Positions 52,271 through 60,947 of a stretch of 64,000 nt of DNA are shown in pieces; within the stretch, counting starts at the first letter, position 1, and each line of letters opens with the position of its first letter. The translations under genes were made by a program, and so were the position numbers. This DNA comes from Terrimonas ginsenosidimutans (GTDB lineage Bacteria > Bacteroidota > Bacteroidia > Chitinophagales > Chitinophagaceae). The notes below the pieces were generated by a model that had not been told where the DNA came from, did not search any database, and worked only from the letters and a program-made list of their open reading frames with translations. The DNA lies in contig NZ_JAKLTR010000008.1 of the NCBI RefSeq assembly GCF_022012415.1, positions 62,001 through 126,000 of the forward strand, in the 5' to 3' direction.

Positions 52271-55015
52271 ATGAAAAACATTCGTTCAAGTCATTTCTTT
52301 CCACCGGTTCTTTTCTTATTGCTCATCAGTCTTTTCCTGACCTCAATTCCTGCATTTTCACAGGATAAAAACATATTCGCTTTTTCTTCGCTGGCAGAGA
52401 AGATCTACATTCAGACTGACAGCCGCGTTTACACTAACAACAAGACCATCTGGTTCCGGGCTGTCGTAACCGACGCAGTAGAGCATTTCCCTACAAAACT
52501 AAGCGGCGTACTATACGTAGAACTGGTCGATCCTTCCGAAAAAATAATGGAGAAAAAACTGATCCGCATCACTGAAGGAGTTGGCGATGGTTTTATTGAA
52601 CTGAGTGCGGACTATCCCGAAGGACTTTACCAGCTCCGCGCCTACACTGAATGGAATAAGAACTTTGGTGCTGATTTTATATTCCGCGAGTATCTCCAGG
52701 TCTTCGCATCCGGTAATGTGGTGAAAGTAAATCCGATCAGGGACATTACCCTGGTGAACGAGGACAATCAACACCAATACATCAACGCATTGTTTGACCC
52801 TCTTGTAATAGACAGCGCTCATACCAAAAACCTTACCCTGTTTGTTACACTGGATGATAAAAAAGATACGCTGGTGATCGGCAAAAATGACAAGGGGAAT
52901 TACCTGTTAAAATATCCCCTGCCGCAAGATGGGCAGTTGGTCACACTTCAACTGCAAACGAAAAACCTGAGGACTTATTCGAGAACCATTCTTTTCGCAA
53001 AGAACTACCTGGACCTTCAGTTCTTTCCTGAAAGCGGTGAACTGATCCACGGATTGCCTGCTGTTCTCGGAGTAAAGGCATTGGACAGCTCTGGCAAAGG
53101 GAAAGTCATTCAGGGGGATATCGTCAATGGCAAAGGAGAGGCAGTCGCCCATTTCAAAACCAATACCTTCGGCATGGGAACCGTTACTCTTCCTTTCGCC
53201 GATAGCACCGAGCGATACACTGCCAAAGTTCTTAACACCGGAGAGTCTGCTTCACCTGCAAGAAGCTTCACACTGCCACGTGTTTCTGCAAACGGATATG
53301 TATTAAACATCAGTAAACCTGCAGATCGCATTCTCATAAGAGCTTACTCAAATACCGGGGAAGACAGTGTAATAGTACGGGCATCCTGCCGGGGTCTCGT
53401 TTATTTTGATATAAGAGGGCGTTTGAAAAACGGCATGCTGGAATTCTCCCTACCAACAGCCAGTCTGCCGGATGGCGTGATCGCCTTTGCAATTATGCGG
53501 GATACATCAATGCCGGTGGCTGAACGGCTCTATTTTAACAGCAGGCCCGAACACCGGCTGAACCTTTCCCTTAACACCGACAAACCCAACTATCAGCAGC
53601 GCGAAAAAAGCACACTCCTGATCGATACAAAAAACAGCGAAGGCAAACCAACAAAGGCCAGCATCTCTGTTACCGTGCTGAATAAAGATCAACTGGGAGA
53701 CATGCAGCTCAACAGGCAGAACATAATATCTTACCTGCTGCTTAGTTCAGATCTGAAAGGAACAATTGAGCAGCCTGGCTACTACTTCGAAAAAGAACAG
53801 GAAAGAAGTGCCGACCTCGACGCTCTTTTGCTGACACAGGGCTGGCGAAAATATAACTATGTGAAGCCGGAGGAAACGATCCGCTTTCAGCCCGAACCCT
53901 TCCTGACAATTTCAGGAAATGTAAAAGGCGGATTGTTCGGTAAGAAGCAAAAGAAAGGAACGTCACTTACGCTGATGACATTTGGCAAACCACCATCCGT
54001 TGAAACGACAACCTCAGACAGCACCGGGAGGTTCAGCTTTATGATCAATGATCTTTTTCAGCAGACGGTGAATGTTCTTATTCAAACCAATAACAAATCC
54101 GGTGAGAAAAAAGATTACATGATCACGCTGGATCAGAAACAAACGCCACCTGTTGCGTTTGACCAGATCAGGACAGTAGAACAGCCTGATAGCACCATAC
54201 AGGCTTTTGTCAGGAAGAGTATTGACCGGAAAAAAACAGAAGATGCTTACATCGCCGCAACCGAAGGCGTTACGCTTGGCGAAGTGATCGTAAAAAGCTA
54301 TGTGCTGACCCCGGAAAGAAAGAAAGTTACAGACCGCTACGGTAAACCCAGTATTATCATTGAAGGCGATGACATCCGTGCCAATGAAGCAAAATGGTCT
54401 TATGGACTATATAGCGTACTTCTCTTTAATTATCCGGATAAGATCAGGATCGTACGCGCCGGTGATGGTACATTGTATGCCATGCATCATAACAGGGAAA
54501 TGACACTGGTGGTGATAGATGGAATTCCTGTAATGCCTTATGATTATCCACTGATCCCTTCTATCCCTCCCAGCGAAGTCAAGACCTTTGAAGTGATCGA
54601 TTTTGCAAAAAACTTCAGCACCCTCTATTGCGAACTCTTTCCGCAAAGCTGTATGAATGCACCTGCCTGGGGTAATGTGATCGCGATCTATACCTATGGA
54701 AAAAGCGGCTTGTTCGGAGCAAACCGTGCACCGGGTATTACAAAAGCAGCCATCCCGGTATTCTCACCACAACGCACATTCTTTGCACCAAAGTATGAAC
54801 AACCAACTGCTGATGACTGGAAAAAACAGGATCTTCGCTCCCTGATACACTGGGCTCCCAATGTACAGACCGACAGTACCGGACGCACATCAGTATCATT
54901 TTACAATGCCGACCTTACGGGAAAAATGCTGGTGATCGCAGAAGCAATCTCTCCCAACGGGGAAGTCGGTTATCAGCAATTGACCTTCGACGTTAGAAGA
55001 AAAGAGGAACAGTAA
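52271..55015 (+). CDS. Secreted macroglobulin-domain / TonB-plug-like protein (914 aa)
   Basis: Start at ATG 52271, where the signal peptide begins (MKNIRSSHFFPPVLFLLLIS). Residues about 38-145 match an MG2-type (alpha-2-macroglobulin) domain: KIYIQTDSRVYTNNKTIWFRA. Ig-like domains follow; VSANGYVLNISKP and SLNTDKPNYQQREKSTLLID mark further macroglobulin-like units. Residues about 550-620 resemble a carboxypeptidase-regulatory domain, and about 700-790 resemble a TonB-receptor plug (KPSIIIEGDDIR, MTLVVIDGIPVMPYD) without any barrel. The end (TDSTGRTSVSFYNADLTGKM) is an A2M-like strand set. Seen in many Bacteroidota; function unknown. Confidence 0.8.
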   Translation: MKNIRSSHFFPPVLFLLLISLFLTSIPAFSQDKNIFAFSSLAEKIYIQTDSRVYTNNKTIWFRAVVTDAVEHFPTKLSGVLYVELVDPSEKIMEKKLIRITEGVGDGFIELSADYPEGLYQLRAYTEWNKNFGADFIFREYLQVFASGNVVKVNPIRDITLVNEDNQHQYINALFDPLVIDSAHTKNLTLFVTLDDKKDTLVIGKNDKGNYLLKYPLPQDGQLVTLQLQTKNLRTYSRTILFAKNYLDLQFFPESGELIHGLPAVLGVKALDSSGKGKVIQGDIVNGKGEAVAHFKTNTFGMGTVTLPFADSTERYTAKVLNTGESASPARSFTLPRVSANGYVLNISKPADRILIRAYSNTGEDSVIVRASCRGLVYFDIRGRLKNGMLEFSLPTASLPDGVIAFAIMRDTSMPVAERLYFNSRPEHRLNLSLNTDKPNYQQREKSTLLIDTKNSEGKPTKASISVTVLNKDQLGDMQLNRQNIISYLLLSSDLKGTIEQPGYYFEKEQERSADLDALLLTQGWRKYNYVKPEETIRFQPEPFLTISGNVKGGLFGKKQKKGTSLTLMTFGKPPSVETTTSDSTGRFSFMINDLFQQTVNVLIQTNNKSGEKKDYMITLDQKQTPPVAFDQIRTVEQPDSTIQAFVRKSIDRKKTEDAYIAATEGVTLGEVIVKSYVLTPERKKVTDRYGKPSIIIEGDDIRANEAKWSYGLYSVLLFNYPDKIRIVRAGDGTLYAMHHNREMTLVVIDGIPVMPYDYPLIPSIPPSEVKTFEVIDFAKNFSTLYCELFPQSCMNAPAWGNVIAIYTYGKSGLFGANRAPGITKAAIPVFSPQRTFFAPKYEQPTADDWKKQDLRSLIHWAPNVQTDSTGRTSVSFYNADLTGKMLVIAEAISPNGEVGYQQLTFDVRRKEEQ

Positions 55016-55060
55016 CATTGCTGTCTGATAACTGGACGTTCTCCAAATGATTATTATGTG

Positions 55061-55110
55061 TTCCTTCCAGTATTCCGCCGGTAAAATAAACTGGTATAAC
55101 TGGAAGGAAT
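55061..55110. repeat. Inverted repeat between convergent genes
   Basis: TTCCTTCCAGTAT (55061-55073) pairs with ATAACTGGAAGGAA (55097-55110, one bulge) around a 23-nt loop. It lies between the macroglobulin/plug gene and the HAD-GT20 gene. No T-run follows, so terminator function is uncertain. Confidence 0.5.
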
Positions 55111-55136
55111 CACTCAAAAGGCAACTTCTTGCCAGA

Positions 55137-57437
55137 TCAAACAACCGCTTCTTCAGCGAAGCCTTTCAGTGTTGTTTGCTCAACGGCTTGCGGAACCGGG
55201 CTCTCCTGAGCTCCCGTGGCCTGTGAAAGGAAATCTTCAGCCCAGTAGTTAATGTCATAGTGGCTAACAAGTTCATACAGTCGTTCCATCCGCATGTTCC
55301 TTTCTTCACTGTTCATGATCAATGCCTGTAATAGATTTTCCCTTAACGCCTTCGGATCATACGGATTGGTCAGCACCGCATAGGGCAATTCCACCGCAGC
55401 ACCGGCGAATTCAGATAACACCAACACACCTTTATCTCCTTTTACCTCACCCTGAACAGCAATGTACTCCTTTGCAACAAGGTTGAGGCCGTCCCGCAAC
55501 GGTGTGATCCACGCGATGTCTGCTGCACCATAGTAAGCCAGGATCTCCTCAAATGGGATCGCCCGGAAGAACAGCCTGATAGGTGTCCAGTTGATATTCG
55601 AGTACTTCCCATTGATCCGTCCAACAGCCTGCTCTATCTGCAACTTCACCTCATCATAGACCTTCATGCCTTCCGCGGGTGGCGTGCAAATATTAACGAG
55701 CTCAACCTTGCTGTGGAATTCAGGGTACTCTTCGAGAAACTGTTCAAAGGCCAGGATCTTCTCAAGCGGGCCTTTTACATAATCAAGCCTTTCCGCACTC
55801 ACGATCATTTTCTTCCCCCGCAATGCCTGTTTCAATGTATCGATCTTCGCTTGCATGCTTCCATCTGCAAAAAGCTTCCGGATATGCTGCATATCAATTC
55901 CAACAGGCAATGCACCAAGTTTCACCGATCGCTGATCCATAAAGATCCCCGGCGTCATTTGCGACACACCAATAGCTGCACTGTAGGTCAAAAACCTGGG
56001 AGCACAGTTGATCTTCTCCTGTGCCACTACCGGGAACAGGCTGTTCGCTACATCCACAAAATTCTCCACATAACGGGGAATATGAAATCCTATAAAATCA
56101 CATTGCAACAGGCTGCCTATGATCTCCCGTTTCCATGGCAATATATTAAACGTGTTTGCCGCGGGAAATGCCGTGTGATGAAAGAATGCGATGGTAAGAT
56201 CAGGTCTTAACTGACGTAAGAACCCGGGCACCATCCAGAGATTGTAATCGTGTATCCATACGATTGCGCCGTGATCTGCCTGCTCTGCAGCTTTCTCTGC
56301 AAAACGCCTGTTGATCTTTACAAAATGATCCCAGTGATGATGATTGAACTGAGCCTTATCCACAAAAGAAAAGATCGTAGGCCAGAATGCTTCTTTCGCA
56401 AATGTCTTATAGAACAATTCCACCTCATCGCTGGTAAGTCCTATCCGCGCTGCCATCAGGTTCGGATAGCGGTCTTTATCGATATAGAAATTACGCAACA
56501 CTTCTCCCTCCTGCTCTGTTTCTTCCCACGCGATCCATACACCCGCACGTCCGTTTGCAAAAAAACTTTGAAGGGTTGGAAGGATCCCATTCGGGCTTTT
56601 CGGAGAAACATATTGTTTCTTCCCGTTCGACCATGTCGTTTCATAAGGGAAACGGTGATACATCATTACCAGCTGTGGTGTCTCTGATATTGCGTTCACC
56701 AGCATCTGCTCCGTTGGCATTTTTGCCAGTGAAGAGAATGCAGGAAAAATGTCCAATGCTTCGGTAATACCACCGGCGCCGGCCTTCGCTGCGAAGTGAA
56801 CATCATCCAGCATTTCCGTTGCTTCTACCAAACGGACTTCCGCATTACCAACAACCACACCGTTAAATCCGCAGGTATACATGGACAGGTCATTCAATGT
56901 GTCACCCGCCACAAGTACTTCCCTGTAATCGACATTGATATGATCGATCAGTTTTGTAAGGGAGGTTCCTTTATTAACCCCACCCGGCAATACATCAAGA
57001 AACTTCCCCGCGGAATAGATCACGTCGCATCGGAGCGAAGCAACCGCTTCCCGGACAGTTTCTATCAGCGTTTCATCTTCTATAAAAAAAGAACAGCGCC
57101 TTTGCTGCGGCACTTCCTGGTATACAAGACCCGGGATATCTTTCAATACATCGAGGATCTTTAGCTCACCTGGCCAGTTCTTTTCAATGGCAGCTTGTAG
57201 CGGCTCAACCGGTTCAAGCGTATGACCGTTAACAATGGTTGCCCCTACATCGCAAATGATATAGTCCGGATTCGGAATGATCGGATCATTCAATAATGGA
57301 ATGACGGACTCCAGTCCCCTTCCTGTAACGAATACAAGTTTCAGGGCAGTATTCTCCCTGATAAGCCTGTACAATTGTTGTTTATGTAAACTCTTCCCAC
57401 CCAGGAAAGTCCCGTCAAGATCAGTCGCTAATAACAT
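55137..57437 (-). CDS. ggpPS: Bifunctional HAD phosphatase-GT20 synthase, likely glucosylglycerol-phosphate synthase/phosphatase
   Basis: 766 residues. Residues 1-235 are a sucrose-phosphatase-like HAD domain (DLDGTF with Asp6/Asp8, VTGRG at 37-41, GDTLND at 178-183). Residues about 250-745 are a GT20 glycosyltransferase. Its segments SPNGILPTL (281-289), HDYNLWMVP (396-404), FFHHTAFPA and FHIPRYVENFVDVA are those of glucosylglycerol-phosphate synthases, differing from trehalose-6-phosphate synthase (HDYHL, GFFLHIPFP). The N-HAD/C-GT20 order matches the GgpPS fusions of Stenotrophomonas and Pseudomonas. ADP-glucose plus glycerol-3-phosphate would give glucosylglycerol, an osmoprotectant. The upstream gene, 15 bp away, supplies glycerol-3-phosphate. 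The symbol is by homology, untested. Confidence 0.82.
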   Translation of the reverse strand: MLLATDLDGTFLGGKSLHKQQLYRLIRENTALKLVFVTGRGLESVIPLLNDPIIPNPDYIICDVGATIVNGHTLEPVEPLQAAIEKNWPGELKILDVLKDIPGLVYQEVPQQRRCSFFIEDETLIETVREAVASLRCDVIYSAGKFLDVLPGGVNKGTSLTKLIDHINVDYREVLVAGDTLNDLSMYTCGFNGVVVGNAEVRLVEATEMLDDVHFAAKAGAGGITEALDIFPAFSSLAKMPTEQMLVNAISETPQLVMMYHRFPYETTWSNGKKQYVSPKSPNGILPTLQSFFANGRAGVWIAWEETEQEGEVLRNFYIDKDRYPNLMAARIGLTSDEVELFYKTFAKEAFWPTIFSFVDKAQFNHHHWDHFVKINRRFAEKAAEQADHGAIVWIHDYNLWMVPGFLRQLRPDLTIAFFHHTAFPAANTFNILPWKREIIGSLLQCDFIGFHIPRYVENFVDVANSLFPVVAQEKINCAPRFLTYSAAIGVSQMTPGIFMDQRSVKLGALPVGIDMQHIRKLFADGSMQAKIDTLKQALRGKKMIVSAERLDYVKGPLEKILAFEQFLEEYPEFHSKVELVNICTPPAEGMKVYDEVKLQIEQAVGRINGKYSNINWTPIRLFFRAIPFEEILAYYGAADIAWITPLRDGLNLVAKEYIAVQGEVKGDKGVLVLSEFAGAAVELPYAVLTNPYDPKALRENLLQALIMNSEERNMRMERLYELVSHYDINYWAEDFLSQATGAQESPVPQAVEQTTLKGFAEEAVV

Positions 57438-57452
57438 ATTTCCTGTTTTAAT

Positions 57453-58445
57453 TTAAGAAAATTGCCTTTCAAGGAGTTTGAACTCATTAAAAGGATTTGC
57501 ATGCTTGTGGAGGATCCGGTATACAGAATTAAAAACGGGCGTTTGCAAGGCTGATTTCTTCAGCAATCTTTCAAGTTCCTTCGACGCACTGAAACCCTCC
57601 GCTACCATTTCCATAGCCTGTAAAGCTTTGTTGACCGCGTAACCACGGCCGATCAGTTTCCCTAATGTGCGGTTGCGGCTGAAATCCGAATAAGCCGTTA
57701 CCAGAAGATCGCCAAAGTATGCTGACTGAAAAAGATTCCGTGTTCCCGGCTCTATAGATTCGATCAGCCGGCTTGCTTCGCCCATCGAGTTTGCAACCAA
57801 CACTGCCTGGAAGTTCTCCCCATACAGAAGTCCCTGGGCGATACCACTGGCTACTGCAATGACATTTTTCAGGATGGCTGCATATTCGATTCCTGCGGGA
57901 TCCAGGCTTTGAATGGCCCGCACATACGGACAGCTTAGCTGCTCACACAACCCTTTCACCAGTTGCTGATCAGCTCCTGCAATCGTGAGATAGGTATTGC
58001 GGTTATTCGCAATCTCCTCAGCGTGACAGGGGCCTCCAATAACCACGACATCTTCTTCATTCCGTCCCAATTGCGTTGCCACAAAACGGCTGGGGGTGAG
58101 TCCGGTCCCGGGAACAAATCCTTTGATAGAAACAGCCACCGGAACACCGGTCAGCAGAGCGGCATCATGTTCCTGTAAAGTAGCTTGCAGGTAGGCAGAC
58201 GGCACCGCGAAAACAACAAGGGAAGACCCTGCAATCGCATCAGCCTGTACCGCTGTAACGTGTATAAAAGAGAGATCAAGAGAAGCTGCGCCAAGATACC
58301 GGGGATTATGACCATGCCGCCTGATAAACGCTGCAGTTGCCGCATCCCGTACAAGCCATGAAACATTGATTTTACTTTCTGCAAATATCTTCACGAGCGC
58401 TGTTGCCCAGCTGCCGCTGCCAACAATAGTTATCCTGTTAAGCAT
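57453..58445 (-). CDS. GpsA-like NAD(P)H-dependent glycerol-3-phosphate dehydrogenase
   Basis: 330 residues, normal GpsA length. The Rossmann motif GSGSWATA is at 9-16. VSIKGF (Lys108), GGPCHAEEIA (family GPSxAxE) and Lys193 in LKNVIAVASG are the substrate and catalytic positions; FGDLLVTAYSDFSRNR is the C-terminal glycerol-phosphate motif. It makes sn-glycerol-3-phosphate from dihydroxyacetone phosphate. Divergence of some motifs and tight coupling to the HAD-GT20 gene suggest a dedicated copy for osmolyte synthesis, separate from the housekeeping phospholipid enzyme. An exact -7 box ends 4 bp before its ATG. Confidence 0.88.
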   Translation of the reverse strand: MLNRITIVGSGSWATALVKIFAESKINVSWLVRDAATAAFIRRHGHNPRYLGAASLDLSFIHVTAVQADAIAGSSLVVFAVPSAYLQATLQEHDAALLTGVPVAVSIKGFVPGTGLTPSRFVATQLGRNEEDVVVIGGPCHAEEIANNRNTYLTIAGADQQLVKGLCEQLSCPYVRAIQSLDPAGIEYAAILKNVIAVASGIAQGLLYGENFQAVLVANSMGEASRLIESIEPGTRNLFQSAYFGDLLVTAYSDFSRNRTLGKLIGRGYAVNKALQAMEMVAEGFSASKELERLLKKSALQTPVFNSVYRILHKHANPFNEFKLLERQFS

Positions 58446-58449
58446 GGCG

Positions 58450-58457
58450 CAAAGCTA
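58450..58457 (-). promoter_or_regulatory. -7 box abutting the gpsA-like start codon
   Basis: TAGCTTTG on the minus strand matches TAnnTTTG exactly and is followed by CGCC and then ATG (58445). The transcript would start at or within a few bases of the ATG, implying a leaderless mRNA. A -33 element is not evident. Confidence 0.5.
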
Positions 58458-58691
58458 TCCCCCTGACTATGGAACGGAGTTAATCTCAGATTAAAAGAAC
58501 ATTAAAATGAAAAAAGTGTTTTACGAAGTAACTTCGATGGATATATGTAAAAGACAAGCCCGCAAGATCATAAGTGAATTCATCACCGGGCTTTGCTGGC
58601 GCCGCCTGCCGGTCCTACCGATAAGACTTTTTCGCCACATTCCTCAAAATGCCCTGCACGCCGGGCAATAGCACTATTACGGTATCAGCGG

Positions 58692-59312
58692 TCAGCACAA
58701 AAAGATCTGTTGCAACTTCTGCACCGCCACACTGAAAGAAGGAGCATTCCTGTCCCTAAGGCTTTCAAGCAAATGCGGTGCCCGGAGCTCCGGCATTCCG
58801 GTATACGCCCACATGGTAATGGTAATGCAAGCCTTCTCATGCAACAATGCATCACCTCCTTCCAAACATTCGATCATAAAATTCCTTGCGGCCATACTAT
58901 CCTGGAATTCGATCATCGCCTGGAATACATCCCGGAAACAATCATTCCTGTGATGAAGGAACTGATGATAGATAATGCTAAAGCTGCAATTATATTGCTT
59001 CAGCAACCAAAGCCCGGTAGCAAATACGATAATTCTGACCGGACTGGTATGCTGCATTTTTTCAACAAGTAAACGGGCCAATCCTTTGTAGTTATGAAAG
59101 ATCAGGGTATCGATCGCAGCACGCAGACAGGTGAATTCTGTTTCAGTATCGATCCTCTTTAACGTACTGGCGATGATCTCCTCTTTCCAGACCTCTTCTT
59201 CGGACGGAGTGGCCTGATATACATCACCAAAACCATCTTTATAAATGTAAAGGGTATTGCCTCCATTCATCATATACAGCTGCCTGGAAGTAAATTGTTC
59301 CATTTGTGTCAT
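58692..59312 (-). CDS. Hypothetical helical protein (206 aa)
   Basis: Not recognised. It is soluble, predicted mostly alpha-helical in the second half. Repeats of about 30 residues (FHNYKGLARLLVEKM; VFQAMIEFQDSMAARNFMIECLEG; HEKACITITMWAYTGMPELRAPHLLESL) suggest HEAT/ARM-like helical pairs. Start ATG 59312 overlaps the stop of the preceding gene by one base (TAATG), a sign of translational coupling. It may form a complex with the 122-aa product. No signal peptide or enzyme motif. Confidence 0.75.
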   Translation of the reverse strand: MTQMEQFTSRQLYMMNGGNTLYIYKDGFGDVYQATPSEEEVWKEEIIASTLKRIDTETEFTCLRAAIDTLIFHNYKGLARLLVEKMQHTSPVRIIVFATGLWLLKQYNCSFSIIYHQFLHHRNDCFRDVFQAMIEFQDSMAARNFMIECLEGGDALLHEKACITITMWAYTGMPELRAPHLLESLRDRNAPSFSVAVQKLQQIFLC

Positions 59313-59680
59313 TAATCTTCCAGTGTAAAAGGCAACTCGTACTCTTTTTCAACAACCTTATCCTTGCTGCGTACTTTCACCGCAACTTTTGCTTTCAGTT
59401 TCTCACCTGTCAGAAGATAGTGTTTCACAAAACGGTCTTCATATACCATCCAGGATGGACTTTCGATCAGATATTCTGCAGTCCCGGATTTCCTGGCTTC
59501 ATAAGCCCAGCGCTCAACATGCAATGGCTCGTAGTTAACGAAATTGCCGGCACATACAACCTGTATGCCGGGCAGGGATTTATTTCCCATTTCCGTATTA
59601 TGCTCAACCAACACGCGGATCACGGAGTTATCTTCCAGGTCCCGCACTTCCCACTCATCGATCTTTGTTCTGATATTCAT
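59312..59680 (-). CDS. Hypothetical beta-rich protein (122 aa)
   Basis: Not recognised. It is a small soluble protein with alternating charged and hydrophobic strands (VRDLEDNSVIRVLVEHN, AKVAVKVRSKDKVVEKEYELPF), lacking signal peptide and Cys clusters. It is preceded by an exact -7 box (TAATTTTG, 59706-59713) and coupled to the 206-aa gene by a one-base overlap. Together they form a two-gene operon between the B12 uptake genes and the osmolyte operon, isolated from the former by a terminator. Confidence 0.72.
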   Translation of the reverse strand: MNIRTKIDEWEVRDLEDNSVIRVLVEHNTEMGNKSLPGIQVVCAGNFVNYEPLHVERWAYEARKSGTAEYLIESPSWMVYEDRFVKHYLLTGEKLKAKVAVKVRSKDKVVEKEYELPFTLED

Positions 59681-59705
59681 ATTGCTTTATTGATAGTGAT
59701 GGGGC

Positions 59706-59713
59706 CAAAATTA
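59706..59713 (-). promoter_or_regulatory. -7 box of the 122-aa / 206-aa operon
   Basis: TAATTTTG on the minus strand matches TAnnTTTG exactly, 25 bp before the ATG at 59680. The -33 position reads CTGA, so only the -7 element is supported. Confidence 0.5.
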
Positions 59714-59814
59714 GCAGGCACAGACTACCCGGTCAGGCCGGAATCAGTGAACAGTGGGTTTTATCCAGTAAATGGTCTTAACAGCACGATATGTTCATAT
59801 ATCGCTTATATACC

Positions 59815-59854
59815 CCGAAAAGAAAAACGCCGTAAGAGCTTGCTTACGGCGTTT
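59815..59854 (-). terminator. Intrinsic terminator after the B12-uptake operon
   Basis: AAACGCCGTAAG (59825-59836 on plus) pairs perfectly over 12 bp with CTTACGGCGTTT (59843-59854) around a 6-nt loop. On the minus strand it is followed by TTTCTTTT. It lies about 20 bp after the btuG-like stop. Confidence 0.88.
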
Positions 59855-59874
59855 CAGAAACAGGTTGGAAGTTA

Positions 59875-60945
59875 TCATTGCCTGATCAGCACAACCGTAT
59901 TGGGACCAACAGCCGGCGCCACAGAGAAATTGAATTTCTTTTTACCATTTTTATCAAAACAAAACACCTCTCCGGTAGTTACAAAGTTTTTTGCATCGGT
60001 AACATAAACGTCTCCCGTTTCTGTATCGATATTCACCCCGTAAGGGTTTATGATAGCAGTTCCGTCTGTAACAAAGTTTGAGCGTGTTTCTTTGAAATCT
60101 GTTGTGCTGAGTGTGCGCACGTTCTTCGAACCAAAGTATCCTCCCGTTGCATACAGCAATCCATCATAATAGCGGATCTTACCGATAGCGGTATCGGCGG
60201 CTTTCACCACGCTATTGGTTGCCGTGCTGAATTTCACCAAAGACGGAGCAACATCAGCATAGTTGCCTCCGCAAGCCACATAGATATTTCCGCTGTTATC
60301 CGCGGCAACAAATCCCGGATTTACACCAATCTTTACCTTTTGTGTTTCAGCCATCGTATTCAGATCCACCACAGAAAGAGTGGAATCAAACACAGGGTTG
60401 TATCCTCCTGAGTTAGCAACATACAGGCGATCGCCGGACACAGCAAGACCATCAGGATTTGCGCCGACCTTTATCCACTTATCCACGGTCAGGGAAGTGG
60501 TATCAATTACAGCAACAGTACCATCACTGGACGATACCAGCACTTTATTCTTATATCCCACAGCATAGCGGGGTTCCCTTTTTGCGCCGCTTGCCGGATC
60601 AGTAAACTCGATCTTACTGATCAATTTCGCTGTAAAAGCATTTGCAATAGTGACATTGCTTGAAACGTTCATCGGAATATAGATCTTACCACCGTACAGC
60701 AGGATATCATTCCCAACCCCACCAAGGCCACTGCCATTTACACTGTTCCAGTAATCGGTAGTCGCTTTATTGTCACTGAACCCATAATAGGTAAGCATTG
60801 TGTTGCTACCGCTAAAATTTCCCTCACTCATTACATACAGACCAGTGGTCACTTCAGGAGTTTCAGGAGCTGGATTGTCATCTTTGTTACAAGAGCTTAC
60901 AAACACAAAAAGAGATAGTGCAATAAGCAGCGATGTTGTTTTCAT
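59875..60945 (-). CDS. BtuG-like surface cobalamin-binding beta-propeller lipoprotein
   Basis: 356 residues. Lipobox FVSSC ends at Cys19, followed by NKDDNPAPE, a surface-lipoprotein type linker. The body is a seven-bladed YncE/DUF5074-type beta-propeller with repeated blade motifs (TGLYVMSEGNFSGSNT, VAVIDTTSLTVDKWIKVG, LSVVDLNTMAETQKVKIG, GDVYVTDAKNF). In Bacteroides such proteins next to btuB are BtuG, which binds B12 with very high affinity and lids BtuB. It starts 2 nt after the btuB stop, and the operon is under a cobalamin riboswitch, which strongly supports the role. Confidence 0.88.
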   Translation of the reverse strand: MKTTSLLIALSLFVFVSSCNKDDNPAPETPEVTTGLYVMSEGNFSGSNTMLTYYGFSDNKATTDYWNSVNGSGLGGVGNDILLYGGKIYIPMNVSSNVTIANAFTAKLISKIEFTDPASGAKREPRYAVGYKNKVLVSSSDGTVAVIDTTSLTVDKWIKVGANPDGLAVSGDRLYVANSGGYNPVFDSTLSVVDLNTMAETQKVKIGVNPGFVAADNSGNIYVACGGNYADVAPSLVKFSTATNSVVKAADTAIGKIRYYDGLLYATGGYFGSKNVRTLSTTDFKETRSNFVTDGTAIINPYGVNIDTETGDVYVTDAKNFVTTGEVFCFDKNGKKKFNFSVAPAVGPNTVVLIRQ

Positions 60946-60947
60946 TT

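Noticed and set aside
55137-57437. Trehalose-6-phosphate synthase/phosphatase (OtsAB)
   Set aside because: The motifs around HDYNLW and FHIPRYVENF, the HAD domain at the N terminus and the gpsA-like partner fit glucosylglycerol-phosphate synthesis better.
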